A DNA stretch of 64,000 nucleotides from Gelria sp. Kuro-4 (GTDB lineage Bacteria; Bacillota; DTU030; DUMP01), in NCBI RefSeq assembly GCF_019668485.1, contig NZ_AP024619.1, positions 1,735,001-1,799,000 on the forward strand. Direction: 5' to 3'. The notes beneath the pieces were generated by a model. It had not been told where the DNA came from. It saw only the letters and a program-made list of their open reading frames with translations, and did not search any database. Shown in pieces: positions 9,759 to 18,832 of the stretch (positions are counted from its first letter, which is position 1; every line of letters starts with the position of its first letter). A program made the position numbers and the translations under genes.

Positions 9759-11516
9759 GTGCGCATGTCCAAGTTGTTTGCCCCTACCCTGCGCGAAGTG
9801 CCGGCCGAGGCTGAGGTGATCAGCCACCAGTTGCTGCTGCGTGCAGGCTACATCCGCAAGACGGCGGCGGGGGTCTACTCGTACCTGCCCCTGGCCTGGC
9901 GCGTACTGCGCAAAATAGAGGAGATCGTCCGCCAGGAAATGGACCGGGCGGGCGGCCAGGAAGTCCTGCTGCCGACCCTGCACCCGGCGGAGATCTGGCA
10001 GGAGTCCGGCCGCTGGGATGTTTACGGCAAGGAGCTCTTCCGCTTGAAGGACCGGCACGACCGGGACTTTTGCTTAGGACCGACGCATGAAGAGATTGTC
10101 ACCGACCTGGTGCGCCGGGAGATAAGCTCCTATCGTGACCTACCCAAACTGCTGTATCAGATCCAGACCAAAGCGCGCGATGAGATCCGGCCTCGCTTAG
10201 GCCTTATCCGTTGCCGTGAGTTTATCATGAAGGACCTGTACAGCTTTGACCGCGACCAGGAGGGCTTGGAGCAAAGCTACCGCACCATGTACCGTGCCTA
10301 CCAACGCGTTTTTACCCGCTGCGGGCTCAGCTTTAAGGCCGTAGAGGCCGATAGCGGGGCCATCGGCGGCAAGGACTCACACGAGTTCATGGTACTGGCC
10401 GATACCGGGGAAGGGGTCATCGCGTACTGCGACGTCTGCGATTACGCCGCCAACCTGGAGCGGGCGGTGGCCGGCGGGAAGGCGGCACCGGCCGCCGAAG
10501 CAGCCGAAGAGCTCCGGCCGGTGGCGACGCCGGGCCGGCACAGCGTGGAGGAGGTCACGGCCTATCTAGGGGTGCCGGCGGAGCGCTTGGTAAAAACGCT
10601 GATTTACCGGGCTATCTACCGCGACCGGGAAGAACCCGTGGCTGTGCTGGTGCGCGGTGACCGGGAAGTAAACGAAACCAAGCTCAAGAACACGTTGGAT
10701 GCCCTCTTTGTTGAACTGGCGGACGCCGCCCTGGTGGAGCAGGTCACCGGCGCGCCGGTGGGCTTCGCCGGCCCGGTTGGCCTGAAGGTACGCCTTCTGG
10801 CCGACCCGGAGGCGGTGCAGGTGGTCAACGCGGTTGTGGGCGGCAACAAAGCCGACCTGCACCTGGTCAACGTCAATTACGGCCGGGATTATGAGGCTGC
10901 TGTGGTGGCCGACCTTCATAATGTCTCTTCCGGGGACCCGTGCCCCCGTTGTGGTGCGGCGCTTAAGACCACCCGGGGTATTGAGGTGGGTCACATCTTC
11001 AAACTGGGCACCAAGTACAGCGAGGCGCTGGGCGCCACTTACCTGGGAGAGGACGGGCAGGAACGTTTCATCGTCATGGGTTCGTACGGGATCGGCATAC
11101 CGCGGACCATGGCCGCCGCCGTGGAGCAGAACCACGATGCGGACGGCATCATCTGGCCGTTCCCCATTGCGCCCTACCACGTGGTCATTGTGCCGGTGAA
11201 CTATGCGGTCCCCGAGCAGCGGGCCCTGGCCGAGGCCCTCTACCGGGAGCTTACGGCAGCGGGGGTGGAGACGCTCATCGACGACCGCGACGAGAGGGCG
11301 GGGGTTAAGTTCAAAGATGCAGACCTGATGGGCTTTCCGCTCCGCATCACGGTGGGCCCGCGGGCGCTCAAAGAGGGAAAGGTGGAGCTGCGCCGGCGTG
11401 CCAGCGGCACCGTGAGCCTGCTTGCACAAGCGGATGTGGTGGCGGCGGTCCAGGCGGAGATTGCCGCCGGCTATCCGCAGGCGGGCGAGGAAGAAGACAG
11501 CGCCGGGGTAAGGTGA
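9759..11516 (+). CDS. proS: Prolyl-tRNA synthetase
   Basis: Class II synthetase of the bacterial type. The 585-residue length includes the editing (INS) domain between motifs 2 and 3 (about residues 230-400, with [16 protein letters not shown]). Motif 2 is in GPTHEEI...[10 protein letters not shown]-like sequence near residues 107-160, motif 3 is in [13 protein letters not shown], and the C-terminal anticodon-binding domain follows. GTG 9759 (with gtgaggagg upstream) is preferred; ATG 9765 is a close alternative. It closes the MEP/protease group before a glycosyltransferase. Confidence 0.96.
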   Translation: MRMSKLFAPTLREVPAEAEVISHQLLLRAGYIRKTAAGVYSYLPLAWRVLRKIEEIVRQEMDRAGGQEVLLPTLHPAEIWQESGRWDVYGKELFRLKDRHDRDFCLGPTHEEIVTDLVRREISSYRDLPKLLYQIQTKARDEIRPRLGLIRCREFIMKDLYSFDRDQEGLEQSYRTMYRAYQRVFTRCGLSFKAVEADSGAIGGKDSHEFMVLADTGEGVIAYCDVCDYAANLERAVAGGKAAPAAEAAEELRPVATPGRHSVEEVTAYLGVPAERLVKTLIYRAIYRDREEPVAVLVRGDREVNETKLKNTLDALFVELADAALVEQVTGAPVGFAGPVGLKVRLLADPEAVQVVNAVVGGNKADLHLVNVNYGRDYEAAVVADLHNVSSGDPCPRCGAALKTTRGIEVGHIFKLGTKYSEALGATYLGEDGQERFIVMGSYGIGIPRTMAAAVEQNHDADGIIWPFPIAPYHVVIVPVNYAVPEQRALAEALYRELTAAGVETLIDDRDERAGVKFKDADLMGFPLRITVGPRALKEGKVELRRRASGTVSLLAQADVVAAVQAEIAAGYPQAGEEEDSAGVR

Positions 11517-11517
11517 A

Positions 11518-12174
11518 ATGAAGATCGCGGCCATTGTTCCAGCCTATAATGAAGCAGGGCGGATCGGCCATGTGGTGGCGACGGTCGAACGCGTGCAGGA
11601 AATAGCGGAAATCATCGTGGTGGACGACGGATCCACCGACGGGACGGCCAGGGAGGCAGCCCAAGCGGGAAGCCGGGTGACGGTGGTAAAACTGCCTGCG
11701 AACCAGGGGAAAGGCGCGGCGCTCTTGGCCGGCGTTCAGGCAACGGACGCCGATATTCTGCTGTTTCTGGACGCCGACCTCTTAGGGCTTACGCCGGCCC
11801 ACATCCGGGAGCTTGTCCTGCCGGTACTGCGCGGCGAGAGCGAGATGGCGATGGCCGTCTTCGCCGGGGGCCGCTTGGCGACGGACCTGGCGCAGAAGAT
11901 CGCCCCTTTCCTTTCCGGGCAGCGGGCCTTGCGGCGCAGCCTCTTGGCGCGCGTACCTTCCCTGGCACTGAGCCGTTTTGGCGTGGAGATGGCCCTGACG
12001 CAGTTTGTGCGCGATGAGGGTATCCCGGTCCGGCGCATCCCCTGGCGGGATGTCACCCACGTGATGAAGGAAGAGAAACTGGGGCTGGCCAAGGGCTTCG
12101 GCGCACGCCTCAAGATGTATTGGGAGATCCTGCACAGCCTTAGACTCGGAAGACTCAAACGGGGCAGGGGATAA
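11518..12174 (+). CDS. Family 2 glycosyltransferase
   Basis: A 218-residue GT-A fold enzyme with AIVPAYNEAGRIGHVV at the start, VVDDGSTDGTAREA, KGAALLAG and the metal-binding LFLDADL motif near residues 80-86. There is no C-terminal membrane anchor, so it is a soluble or peripheral transferase resembling those that act on polyprenyl phosphates or build glycolipids. ATG 11518 follows the proS stop by one base. The acceptor and sugar cannot be inferred. Confidence 0.8.
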   Translation: MKIAAIVPAYNEAGRIGHVVATVERVQEIAEIIVVDDGSTDGTAREAAQAGSRVTVVKLPANQGKGAALLAGVQATDADILLFLDADLLGLTPAHIRELVLPVLRGESEMAMAVFAGGRLATDLAQKIAPFLSGQRALRRSLLARVPSLALSRFGVEMALTQFVRDEGIPVRRIPWRDVTHVMKEEKLGLAKGFGARLKMYWEILHSLRLGRLKRGRG

Positions 12175-12176
12175 GT

Positions 12177-12827
12177 ATGGACCTCGGCGAAAGTGAACTC
12201 TTGCTCCGGTTAGGGGTGGCGTTTCTCTTGGGCGGAGCGATCGGCCTGGAACGCGAGAGCGCCCACCGGCCTGCCGGCTTCCGGACCCACACCCTGGTGG
12301 GGGTGGGAGCGGCGCTGGTGATGGTGCTGTCGCTTTCCATCACCGGGGCGGACCCGGCCCGGCTGGCGGCCCAGGTGGTGAGCGGCATCGGCTTTCTCGG
12401 AGCCGGCACCATCCTGCACGAGGGGCCGACCATCCGTGGCCTTACCACGGCTGCCAGCCTTTGGGTGGTGGGGGCCATCGGTCTGGCCTGCGGTGCCGGT
12501 TTTTACCTCGGCGCTGGGGTGGCCGCCGCTTTAGTGGTGATTGCCCTGGTGCCCTTAGTGCGGCTGGAACGCTGGGTTGGGGGCAAACGCGAGCGCAAAG
12601 TACTGCGCCTCGAGATGGAAGACCGGCCGGGGCAGTTGGGCCAAGTAGGCCAGGTGCTGGGGCGCCTGGGCATCAGCATTAAGGGTGTGGAAATGGAGGA
12701 GGCCGGAAGGCGCGGGCGGCTCAATGTCGACCTCACCGTTCGCATTCCGCCGGGGGTTCCTGTGGAGAGAGCCATCACCGAGCTTGGTCAAGTTGCTGGG
12801 GTGCATGCGGTGATAAGCGATGATTAA
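12177..12827 (+). CDS. MgtC/SapB family membrane protein
   Basis: A 216-residue protein with four or five N-terminal membrane helices and a cytoplasmic C-terminal ACT-like domain (VLRLEMEDRPGQLGQVGQVLGRLGISIKGVEM, about residues 142-170). The FLLGGAIGLERESAHRPAGFRTHTLVG region is the MgtC/SapB signature. Family members are linked to magnesium homeostasis and F-ATPase control. Its last bases overlap the polC start by 8, so the two are probably co-translated. Confidence 0.85.
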   Translation: MDLGESELLLRLGVAFLLGGAIGLERESAHRPAGFRTHTLVGVGAALVMVLSLSITGADPARLAAQVVSGIGFLGAGTILHEGPTIRGLTTAASLWVVGAIGLACGAGFYLGAGVAAALVVIALVPLVRLERWVGGKRERKVLRLEMEDRPGQLGQVGQVLGRLGISIKGVEMEEAGRRGRLNVDLTVRIPPGVPVERAITELGQVAGVHAVISDD

Positions 12828-15800
12828 TAAGGAAGGGTTGAGCTGGCAGCAGCTGGTGGAGCGGCTGGCGGTGGACCAGGAGCTCAAGAACAGGCTCCTC
12901 GTCACTTCCCTCGCAGGCGTTACGGTGAGCCCTGATGGCCGGCGCTGGGTTCTTACCTTGCAGGGCCCATGCGCGTTGCCGGCGGCGTCGCTCCACAAGG
13001 TGGAAGACGCGGTGACCTCCCTGGCGCCCAGCCGGCCTGCGGTGAAGATAGAATTCATCCGGCGCGAAACTGTTGTGGATGTCGGCGCGGTGTGGCCGGC
13101 GATTACGGCTGAGTTGATACGGGAGATGCCTTTTTTGCACGGCTGGCTGGAAAACGCGGACTGGGAGCTGGCCGACGGCGTCTTTTCGCTGCGGCTGGGC
13201 AACAGATTCGCAGCGCACCTGTTTAACGAGCGCGGGGGAGCTGCCGTGCTGCGCAACCTGCTCGCGGCCCACACCGGCAGCGTCTACCAGGTGGAGGTGG
13301 TCGGGGAAGAGGGTGGAGAACCGCCGCAATTCGAGACGCAGCCTGAGGATGAGCTGAAGCAGTACATCGAGGAAATCCAGGAAGCAGCGCGCAAAGAGAG
13401 CCCTGCGGGCGGCGGCGAGAACACCTCCGAAGTGGTAACCGGGGAGCCCATCAGTGCGGCCCCTGTGCCCCTGGCGGAGCTCAGGGAGCTCGGCAGCTCC
13501 GTTGTGGTGGAGGGCTGGGTCACCCAGGCCGAAGTGCAGAAGACCAAGAAGGGCAAAACCCTCCTGGCATTTGATCTTGCCGACGAAACCGATGCCGTTT
13601 CGGTCAAGGTGCTGCTGAAGAAAAAGGCCGAGGAAGAGGCGGCGGCCCAAGTGGGCCCCGGCCGCTGGCTCCGCGTCAAGGGGGAGCTCACCTTCGACCG
13701 CTTTGCGGGAGAAGAGATCATCTGGGCGCGTGCCATCCAGCTGGTGCCCCCGCGGGAGGACAGCGATCCAGCTCCGGTAAAGCGGGTTGAACTGCATCTC
13801 CACACCCAAATGAGCGCGCTCGACGCGACCACCAAACTCAAGGACCTTTTCGCCACCCTGGCCCGCTGGCAGCACACGGCCGTGGCCATCACCGACCACG
13901 GTTCTGTGCAGGCCTTTCCGGAAGCCTACGAGCTGGGCCGGCAGTACGGGATCAAGGTGATTTACGGGCTGGAAGGCTACCTGGTGGAAGACGGCGTAGA
14001 CCCCCTGGACGATAAGGCACGCGTTTACCACATTGTGGTGCTGGTGCGCAACCAGACGGGCCTCAAGAACTTGTACCAGCTGGTGACCCTGTCCCACCTG
14101 GACTACTTTCACCGCGTGCCGCGCCTGCCCCGGTCCGTCCTGGAGAAGTACCGGGAGGGGCTCATCTTTGGCTCGGCCTGCGAGGCCGGGGAGGTATTCC
14201 AGGCGCTGCTGGGAAAGGCGGACGAAGCCGAGCTGCGGCGCCGCGCCGCCTTTTACGACTACTTGGAGATCCAGCCCCGGGGCAATAATGCCTTTTTGCT
14301 GCGCGAAGGCAGACTGTCGGAAAGCGAACTTTTGGCTTTGAACCGCCGCCTGGTGGCGCTGGGGCAGGCAGTGGGGCGGCCGGTGGTGGCGACGGGCGAC
14401 GTCCACTTCCTGCGCCCGGCTGACGAGGTTTTGCGGCGCATTCTCCTGGCCGGTCAGAAGTACAGCGATGCCGATCTGCAGCCACCGCTTTACCTCAAGA
14501 AGACGGAGGAGATGCTGGCTGAATTCAGTTACCTGGGTGCCGACACCGCCCGGGAGGTAGTGGTGGAGGCGCCCCGGCGGCTGGCCGCGCAGGTGGAAGA
14601 AGTGCAACCGGTGCCCTCCGACCTATCGGCACCGCGCATCCCGGGCGCGGAGAACGAAATCGCGGCCATGGCGCGCCGGCGGGCCACGGAACTTTATGGG
14701 GATCCGTTGCCGGAGGTTGTCGCCCAGCGGCTGGAGAAGGAATTGCGCGCCATTATTTCCAATGGCTTTGCTGTCATTTACCTTATTGCCCAGCGCCTGG
14801 TGAAGAAGTCTTTGGAAGACGGCTACCTGGTCGGGTCGCGGGGGTCGGTGGGCTCATCTTTGGTGGCCACCCTGTGCGGCATCACCGAGGTGAACCCGCT
14901 GCCGCCGCACTACCGCTGCCCGGAGTGCCGGTACAGCAAGTTTGTGGCCGCCGGGACCGCCGGCTCCGGCTTTGACCTACCGACCGAGGACTGCCCGCGC
15001 TGCGGTCACCCTTTGATTAAAGACGGGCAAGACATCCCCTTTGAGACTTTCCTTGGGTTTAAAGGGGACAAGGTGCCTGACATCGACCTCAACTTTTCCG
15101 GGGAGTACCAGGGCCGGATTCATCGCTACACAGAGGAGCTGTTCGGTCACGACCATGTGTTCCGGGCCGGTACCATCTCCACCATCGCCGAGCGGACGGC
15201 TTATGGTTTTGTCAAGGCCTACGCGGACCAGCACGGCCTCAAGTGGCGCCGGGCGCAGATGGACCGGCTGGTGGCCGGTTTGACCGGGGTACGGCGCACC
15301 ACCGGGCAACACCCGGGCGGCCTCATGATTGTACCCGACTACCGGGACATCCTGGACTTTACGCCGGTACAGCACCCGGCGGACGCCAAAGAAAGTGATG
15401 TTGTGACCACGCACTTCGATTATCATTCCATCAGCAGCCGGCTGCTCAAGCTGGACCTGCTCGGGCACGACGACCCGACCGTGCTTAAGATGCTCGAGGA
15501 GCTCACGGGTGTGAACCCGCGCAGCGTGCCCTTGGATGACCCGGCCACGCTGGCCCTCTTTTCCGGCGTCGAACCCTTGGGCGTCAAGGCCGAGGACATC
15601 GGTTCGGAGGTGGGTACCATTGGGCTGCCTGAATTCGGCACGCGCTTTGTCCGGCAGATGCTGGTGGACACCCGCCCGACAAGCTTCAGCGAGCTGGTGC
15701 GCATCTCGGGCCTTTCCCATGGTACCGATGTTTGGCTGGGGAATGCGCAGGAGCTTATTAAATCGGGGCGCGCCACCTTGGCGGAAGTGATTTGTACGCG

Positions 15801-16509
15801 CGATGACATCATGCTTTACCTGATCAGCCGGGGCCTGGAACCGTCACTGGCGTTTAAGACCATGGAGAGTGTGCGCAAGGGCAAAGGCCTGAAGCCGGAG
15901 ATGGAAGAAGCAATGGTGCACCAGGGGGTGCCGGAATGGTACATCGCCTCCTGCCGCAAGATCAAGTACATGTTTCCCAAGGCCCACGCGGTGGCTTACG
16001 TGATGATGGCCTTCCGCATCGCCTATTTTAAGGTTCACTACCCGGCTGCCTTTTACGCCACCTACTTCTCCGTCCGCGCCGACGACTTTGATCTGGCGCT
16101 GGCCCTGAAAGGGCCGGAGGCGGTGGCGGCCAAAATCGCCGAGCTCGAGGCCAAGGGCAACGAAGCGGCGGCCAAGGAGAAGGGGCTCCTTACGGTGCTG
16201 GAGGTGGCGCGCGAAATGTTCGCCCGCGGCCTGCGTTTTCTTCCCTTGGACCTGAGCCGTTCGCATCCGACCCGCTTTCTCATTACCCCGGACGGGCTCC
16301 TGCCGCCTTTGGTGAGCCTGCCGGGACTCGGCCAGGCGGCGGCGCTCAATATTGTGGCGGCGCGGGAGGAAAGGCCGTTTTCCTCTCAGGAGGACCTGAA
16401 ACAACGGGCGCGGCTGCCGCGCAGCCTGATAACCCTTTTGGCCCAGGCAGGTTGCCTGGAGAAACTGCCCGCCAACGACCAGTTGGATCTCTTCCAGGCA
16501 CTGCCGTAG
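12820..16509 (+). CDS. polC: DNA polymerase III PolC, apparently without the exonuclease domain
   Basis: Replicative polymerase of low-GC Gram-positives. The 1229-residue protein has an N-terminal domain (1-200), an OB fold (about 220-300, VVVEGWVTQAEVQ), a PHP domain with HLHT at 326-329, AITDHGS, GSACEAGE and ATGDVHFL, a zinc knuckle (CPECRY...CPRCGH, about 700-730), the catalytic PDIDLNF motif (Asp754, Asp756), and fingers and C-terminal HhH regions. In B. subtilis PolC (about 1437 residues) a DEDD exonuclease with VVFDVETTGL is inserted inside PHP after the segment matching YLVEDGV. Here residues 387-410 pass directly into the second PHP half and no DxE motif is present. The roughly 200-residue shortfall matches that domain. 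All other PolC hallmarks are intact. Confidence 0.95.
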   Translation: MINKEGLSWQQLVERLAVDQELKNRLLVTSLAGVTVSPDGRRWVLTLQGPCALPAASLHKVEDAVTSLAPSRPAVKIEFIRRETVVDVGAVWPAITAELIREMPFLHGWLENADWELADGVFSLRLGNRFAAHLFNERGGAAVLRNLLAAHTGSVYQVEVVGEEGGEPPQFETQPEDELKQYIEEIQEAARKESPAGGGENTSEVVTGEPISAAPVPLAELRELGSSVVVEGWVTQAEVQKTKKGKTLLAFDLADETDAVSVKVLLKKKAEEEAAAQVGPGRWLRVKGELTFDRFAGEEIIWARAIQLVPPREDSDPAPVKRVELHLHTQMSALDATTKLKDLFATLARWQHTAVAITDHGSVQAFPEAYELGRQYGIKVIYGLEGYLVEDGVDPLDDKARVYHIVVLVRNQTGLKNLYQLVTLSHLDYFHRVPRLPRSVLEKYREGLIFGSACEAGEVFQALLGKADEAELRRRAAFYDYLEIQPRGNNAFLLREGRLSESELLALNRRLVALGQAVGRPVVATGDVHFLRPADEVLRRILLAGQKYSDADLQPPLYLKKTEEMLAEFSYLGADTAREVVVEAPRRLAAQVEEVQPVPSDLSAPRIPGAENEIAAMARRRATELYGDPLPEVVAQRLEKELRAIISNGFAVIYLIAQRLVKKSLEDGYLVGSRGSVGSSLVATLCGITEVNPLPPHYRCPECRYSKFVAAGTAGSGFDLPTEDCPRCGHPLIKDGQDIPFETFLGFKGDKVPDIDLNFSGEYQGRIHRYTEELFGHDHVFRAGTISTIAERTAYGFVKAYADQHGLKWRRAQMDRLVAGLTGVRRTTGQHPGGLMIVPDYRDILDFTPVQHPADAKESDVVTTHFDYHSISSRLLKLDLLGHDDPTVLKMLEELTGVNPRSVPLDDPATLALFSGVEPLGVKAEDIGSEVGTIGLPEFGTRFVRQMLVDTRPTSFSELVRISGLSHGTDVWLGNAQELIKSGRATLAEVICTRDDIMLYLISRGLEPSLAFKTMESVRKGKGLKPEMEEAMVHQGVPEWYIASCRKIKYMFPKAHAVAYVMMAFRIAYFKVHYPAAFYATYFSVRADDFDLALALKGPEAVAAKIAELEAKGNEAAAKEKGLLTVLEVAREMFARGLRFLPLDLSRSHPTRFLITPDGLLPPLVSLPGLGQAAALNIVAAREERPFSSQEDLKQRARLPRSLITLLAQAGCLEKLPANDQLDLFQALP

Positions 16510-16521
16510 GTCGGGCCAGGC

Positions 16522-16550
16522 TTGCCAACCCGTGCCCGCCATGCTATACT
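16522..16550 (+). promoter_or_regulatory. Promoter of the rimP-nusA-infB operon
   Basis: TTGCCA at 16522-16527 and TATACT at 16545-16550 have a 17-base spacer and an extended TG at -14. It lies 160 bases upstream of rimP. One of the best promoter matches in the window. Confidence 0.7.
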
Positions 16551-16593
16551 GTTAGCAGTTGGTAGTGCGCTTACGTGCCGTTGTGAGCCAGAG

Positions 16594-16655
16594 GAGTGGG
16601 TGGTTGCCCACTCTTTACTGTTACTGGGCCGGCAGGGGAGGCTAATTCCTGCCGG
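16594..16655 (+). promoter_or_regulatory. Two-hairpin leader upstream of rimP
   Basis: GAGTGGG (16594-16600) pairs with CCCACTC (16607-16613), and CCGGCAGG (16629-16636) pairs with CCTGCCGG (16648-16655). Both lie between the promoter and the rimP ribosome site. Neither is followed by a good T-run, so this looks like a structured leader rather than a terminator. Confidence 0.45.
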
Positions 16656-16705
16656 GGGAGGAAAGAATAGGTGGGGCTGTCCCTCGGAGTAAAGGAGGGG
16701 AAAGG

Positions 16706-17185
16706 ATGAGCGCGGCCATAGTGGAAACTGTAACGGCTTTGGTGGAGCCGCTGGCGGCCCGGGAGGGGCTGGAGGTTGTGGACGTAACCTTTACCCATGA
16801 AAGCGGTCGCTGGTACTTAAGGGTTTTTATCGACAAGCCCGGCGGTGTGGGTGTGGACGACTGCGAGCGATTGAGTGAGGTTTTGAGTCCCGCCCTGGAC
16901 GAAAAGGACCCCATCCCCCGGTCTTACTACCTGGAGGTGTCTTCGCCGGGACTGGACCGGCCGCTCAAGCGCGAGCGCGATTTCGAGCGTTTTCGCGGCC
17001 GACGCGCCACCGTGCGCACCCGGACCGCCGTTGCGGGGCGGCGCCGTTTTACCGGCGTGCTGGGCGGCCTGAGCGATGGCCGGGTGAAATTGGACCTGGG
17101 GGCCGAAGGTGAGGTTCTCATTCCGCGAGAAGAGATAACCCAAGCGAAACTCGTGCCGGAGATCGGCTGGGAGGGAAAAAAGTGA
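16706..17185 (+). CDS. rimP: Ribosome maturation factor RimP
   Basis: Needed for 30S subunit maturation. The 159-residue length is normal. The N-terminal domain contains LVEPLAAREGLEVVDVTF and WYLRVFIDKPGGVGVDDCERLS, followed by YYLEVSSPGLDRPLKRERDFERF, the family signature, and a C-terminal SH3-like barrel. ATG 16706 follows aaaggagggg. It opens the classic rimP-nusA-ylxR-ylxQ-infB-rbfA operon and overlaps nusA by 4 bases. Confidence 0.96.
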   Translation: MSAAIVETVTALVEPLAAREGLEVVDVTFTHESGRWYLRVFIDKPGGVGVDDCERLSEVLSPALDEKDPIPRSYYLEVSSPGLDRPLKRERDFERFRGRRATVRTRTAVAGRRRFTGVLGGLSDGRVKLDLGAEGEVLIPREEITQAKLVPEIGWEGKK

Positions 17186-18243
17186 ATCAGGAGTTCTTGG
17201 AGGCGCTCGCCCAACTGGAAAAGGAACGGGGTATTAAAAAAGAAGTCCTGCTGGAGGCCTTGGAGGCGGCGCTGGTTTCCGCTTACAAGAAGAACTTCTC
17301 CTCGGCCCAAAACGTGCGCGTGCAGATTGACCGCAGCACGGGCGAGGTCAAGGTGTTTGCCCGCAAGGTTGTGGTGGATAAAGTGGAAGACCCCCGCCTG
17401 GAGGTCTCGTTGGCGGAGGCCAAGGAGATCGATCCGCGCTATGAAATTGAAGACATAGTGGAGTTTGAGGTTACACCGCGGGAGTTCGGACGGATAGCGG
17501 CGCAGAACGCCAAACAGGTGGTGGTGCAGAGGATCCGGGAGGCGGAACGCGGGATTATCTTTGAGGAATTCGCCGATCGCGAGGGCGATATCGTCACCGG
17601 AATCATTCAGAAGTTTGAACAGAAAAACGTGCTTCTGGACCTGGGCCGGGCCGAGGCGATTCTGGCGGCGAGCGAACAGATGCCGAGCGATGTTTATCGC
17701 CCTGGGGAGAGGCTGAAGGCCTATGTCCTGGAGGTAAACCGCACCACCAAGGGTCCCCAGATCCTTGTTTCCCGCACTCATCCCGGCTTTTTGAAGCGCC
17801 TCTTTGAGCTGGAGGTTCCGGAAATACACGATGGCACAGTGGAGATCAAGGCCATCGCGCGCGAAGCAGGCATGCGTTCCAAAATGGCCGTGTGGGCGCG
17901 CGATCCCAACGTGGACCCGGTGGGGGCGTGCGTCGGCCCGCGGGGTATGCGCGTGCAGGCGGTGGTAAATGAGCTCCGGGGGGAGAAAATCGATATCATT
18001 AAATGGAGCGGCATACCGGAGGAGTTTATCGCCAGCGCCTTGAGCCCGGCCCGCGTCGTGGGCGTTGCTCTGGAAGAAGAAGGACGGGTGGCCCGGGTTC
18101 TCGTGCCGGAAAACCAGCTTTCCTTGGCCATCGGTAAAGAAGGGCAGAACGCCCGGCTCGCTGCCAAGCTCACCGGGTGGAAGATCGACATTAAGAGCGA
18201 ACCCCAGGAGACAGACGAGGTGAAGGGAAGTGATTCACCATGA
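17182..18243 (+). CDS. nusA: Transcription termination/antitermination factor NusA
   Basis: Binds RNA polymerase and nascent RNA to control pausing, termination and antitermination. The 353 residues cover an N-terminal polymerase-binding domain (1-125), an S1 domain (about 133-200, GDIVTGIIQKFEQKNVLLDLG), and two KH domains (DPVGACVGPRGMRVQAV and LAIGKEGQNARLAAKLTG). It lacks the C-terminal acidic repeats of E. coli, as usual for Firmicutes. The start is GTG 17182 inside the rimP tail. Confidence 0.96.
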   Translation: MNQEFLEALAQLEKERGIKKEVLLEALEAALVSAYKKNFSSAQNVRVQIDRSTGEVKVFARKVVVDKVEDPRLEVSLAEAKEIDPRYEIEDIVEFEVTPREFGRIAAQNAKQVVVQRIREAERGIIFEEFADREGDIVTGIIQKFEQKNVLLDLGRAEAILAASEQMPSDVYRPGERLKAYVLEVNRTTKGPQILVSRTHPGFLKRLFELEVPEIHDGTVEIKAIAREAGMRSKMAVWARDPNVDPVGACVGPRGMRVQAVVNELRGEKIDIIKWSGIPEEFIASALSPARVVGVALEEEGRVARVLVPENQLSLAIGKEGQNARLAAKLTGWKIDIKSEPQETDEVKGSDSP

Positions 18244-18506
18244 AGGAGCGCCGGGTACCGATGCGCCTTTGTGTCGGTTGTCAGCAGATGCGACCGAAAA
18301 AGGAGTTGCTCCGGGTAGTGCGCACCCCCGAGAACAAGGTGGAGGTAGATCGAACCGGCAAGAAACCCGGCCGGGGCGTTTACATCTGCCCCGTGCGGGA
18401 GTGCCTGGAGAAGGCGGTGCAGGGAAAAAGGCTGCAGAAGGCCTTGGAGGTGGATCTGCCGCCGGAAATCATCCGGGAACTCGAGGACCGGCTGATCGAG
18501 ATCTAG
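18240..18506 (+). CDS. rnpM: RNase P modulator RnpM (YlxR)
   Basis: An 88-residue protein of the YlxR family. The signature RLCVGCQQMRPKKELLRVVRTP, the basic GKKPGRGVYIC motif and the C(P)V..C pair are all present. In B. subtilis the homologue binds RNase P RNA and lowers its activity. ATG 18240 overlaps the nusA stop by 4 bases. Its position between nusA and an L7Ae-type gene is conserved. Confidence 0.93.
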   Translation: MKERRVPMRLCVGCQQMRPKKELLRVVRTPENKVEVDRTGKKPGRGVYICPVRECLEKAVQGKRLQKALEVDLPPEIIRELEDRLIEI

Positions 18507-18523
18507 AGCGGTTTCTCGGCTTA

Positions 18524-18826
18524 ATGGGCCTGGCGCGTAAGGCCGGCAGGCTTAAGGTGGGCGCCGCGGCCTGTCGCCAGGCGCTCGCCCGGGGCGAGGC
18601 AAGGCTGGTTGTCCTGGCCTGCGATGGCAGCGACCGCACGCAGCGAACCTTTCAAGAACTGGCAGCCAGGGCAGGGGTTCCGGTCTTGTGCCCGGCAGGG
18701 AAAAAGCAGCTTGGCCACCGGCTGGGATGTGACGAGGTGGCTGTCACCGTAATCACCGACCCTTCACTGGCCCGAGCGGTTCGCCAAACTGCTCCCGGTG
18801 CCGGAGCTAGCAAAACACGGGGGTGA
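18524..18826 (+). CDS. L7Ae-family ribosomal protein-like protein (YlxQ)
   Basis: About 100 residues with the L7Ae/L30e fold pattern: MGLARKAGRLKVGAAACRQALARGEARLVVLACDGSDRTQRTF...VPVLCPAGKKQLGHRLG. Family members bind kink-turn RNA. The start is uncertain. ATG 18524 is the only standard start near the expected N-terminus, yet it lacks a clear ribosome site, and the conserved family residues (LERFLG) lie just upstream in the same frame with no ATG, GTG or TTG. Coupling to the ylxR stop at 18504-18506 with a non-standard start is possible. Confidence 0.8.
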   Translation: MGLARKAGRLKVGAAACRQALARGEARLVVLACDGSDRTQRTFQELAARAGVPVLCPAGKKQLGHRLGCDEVAVTVITDPSLARAVRQTAPGAGASKTRG

Positions 18827-18832
18827 GAGCAC

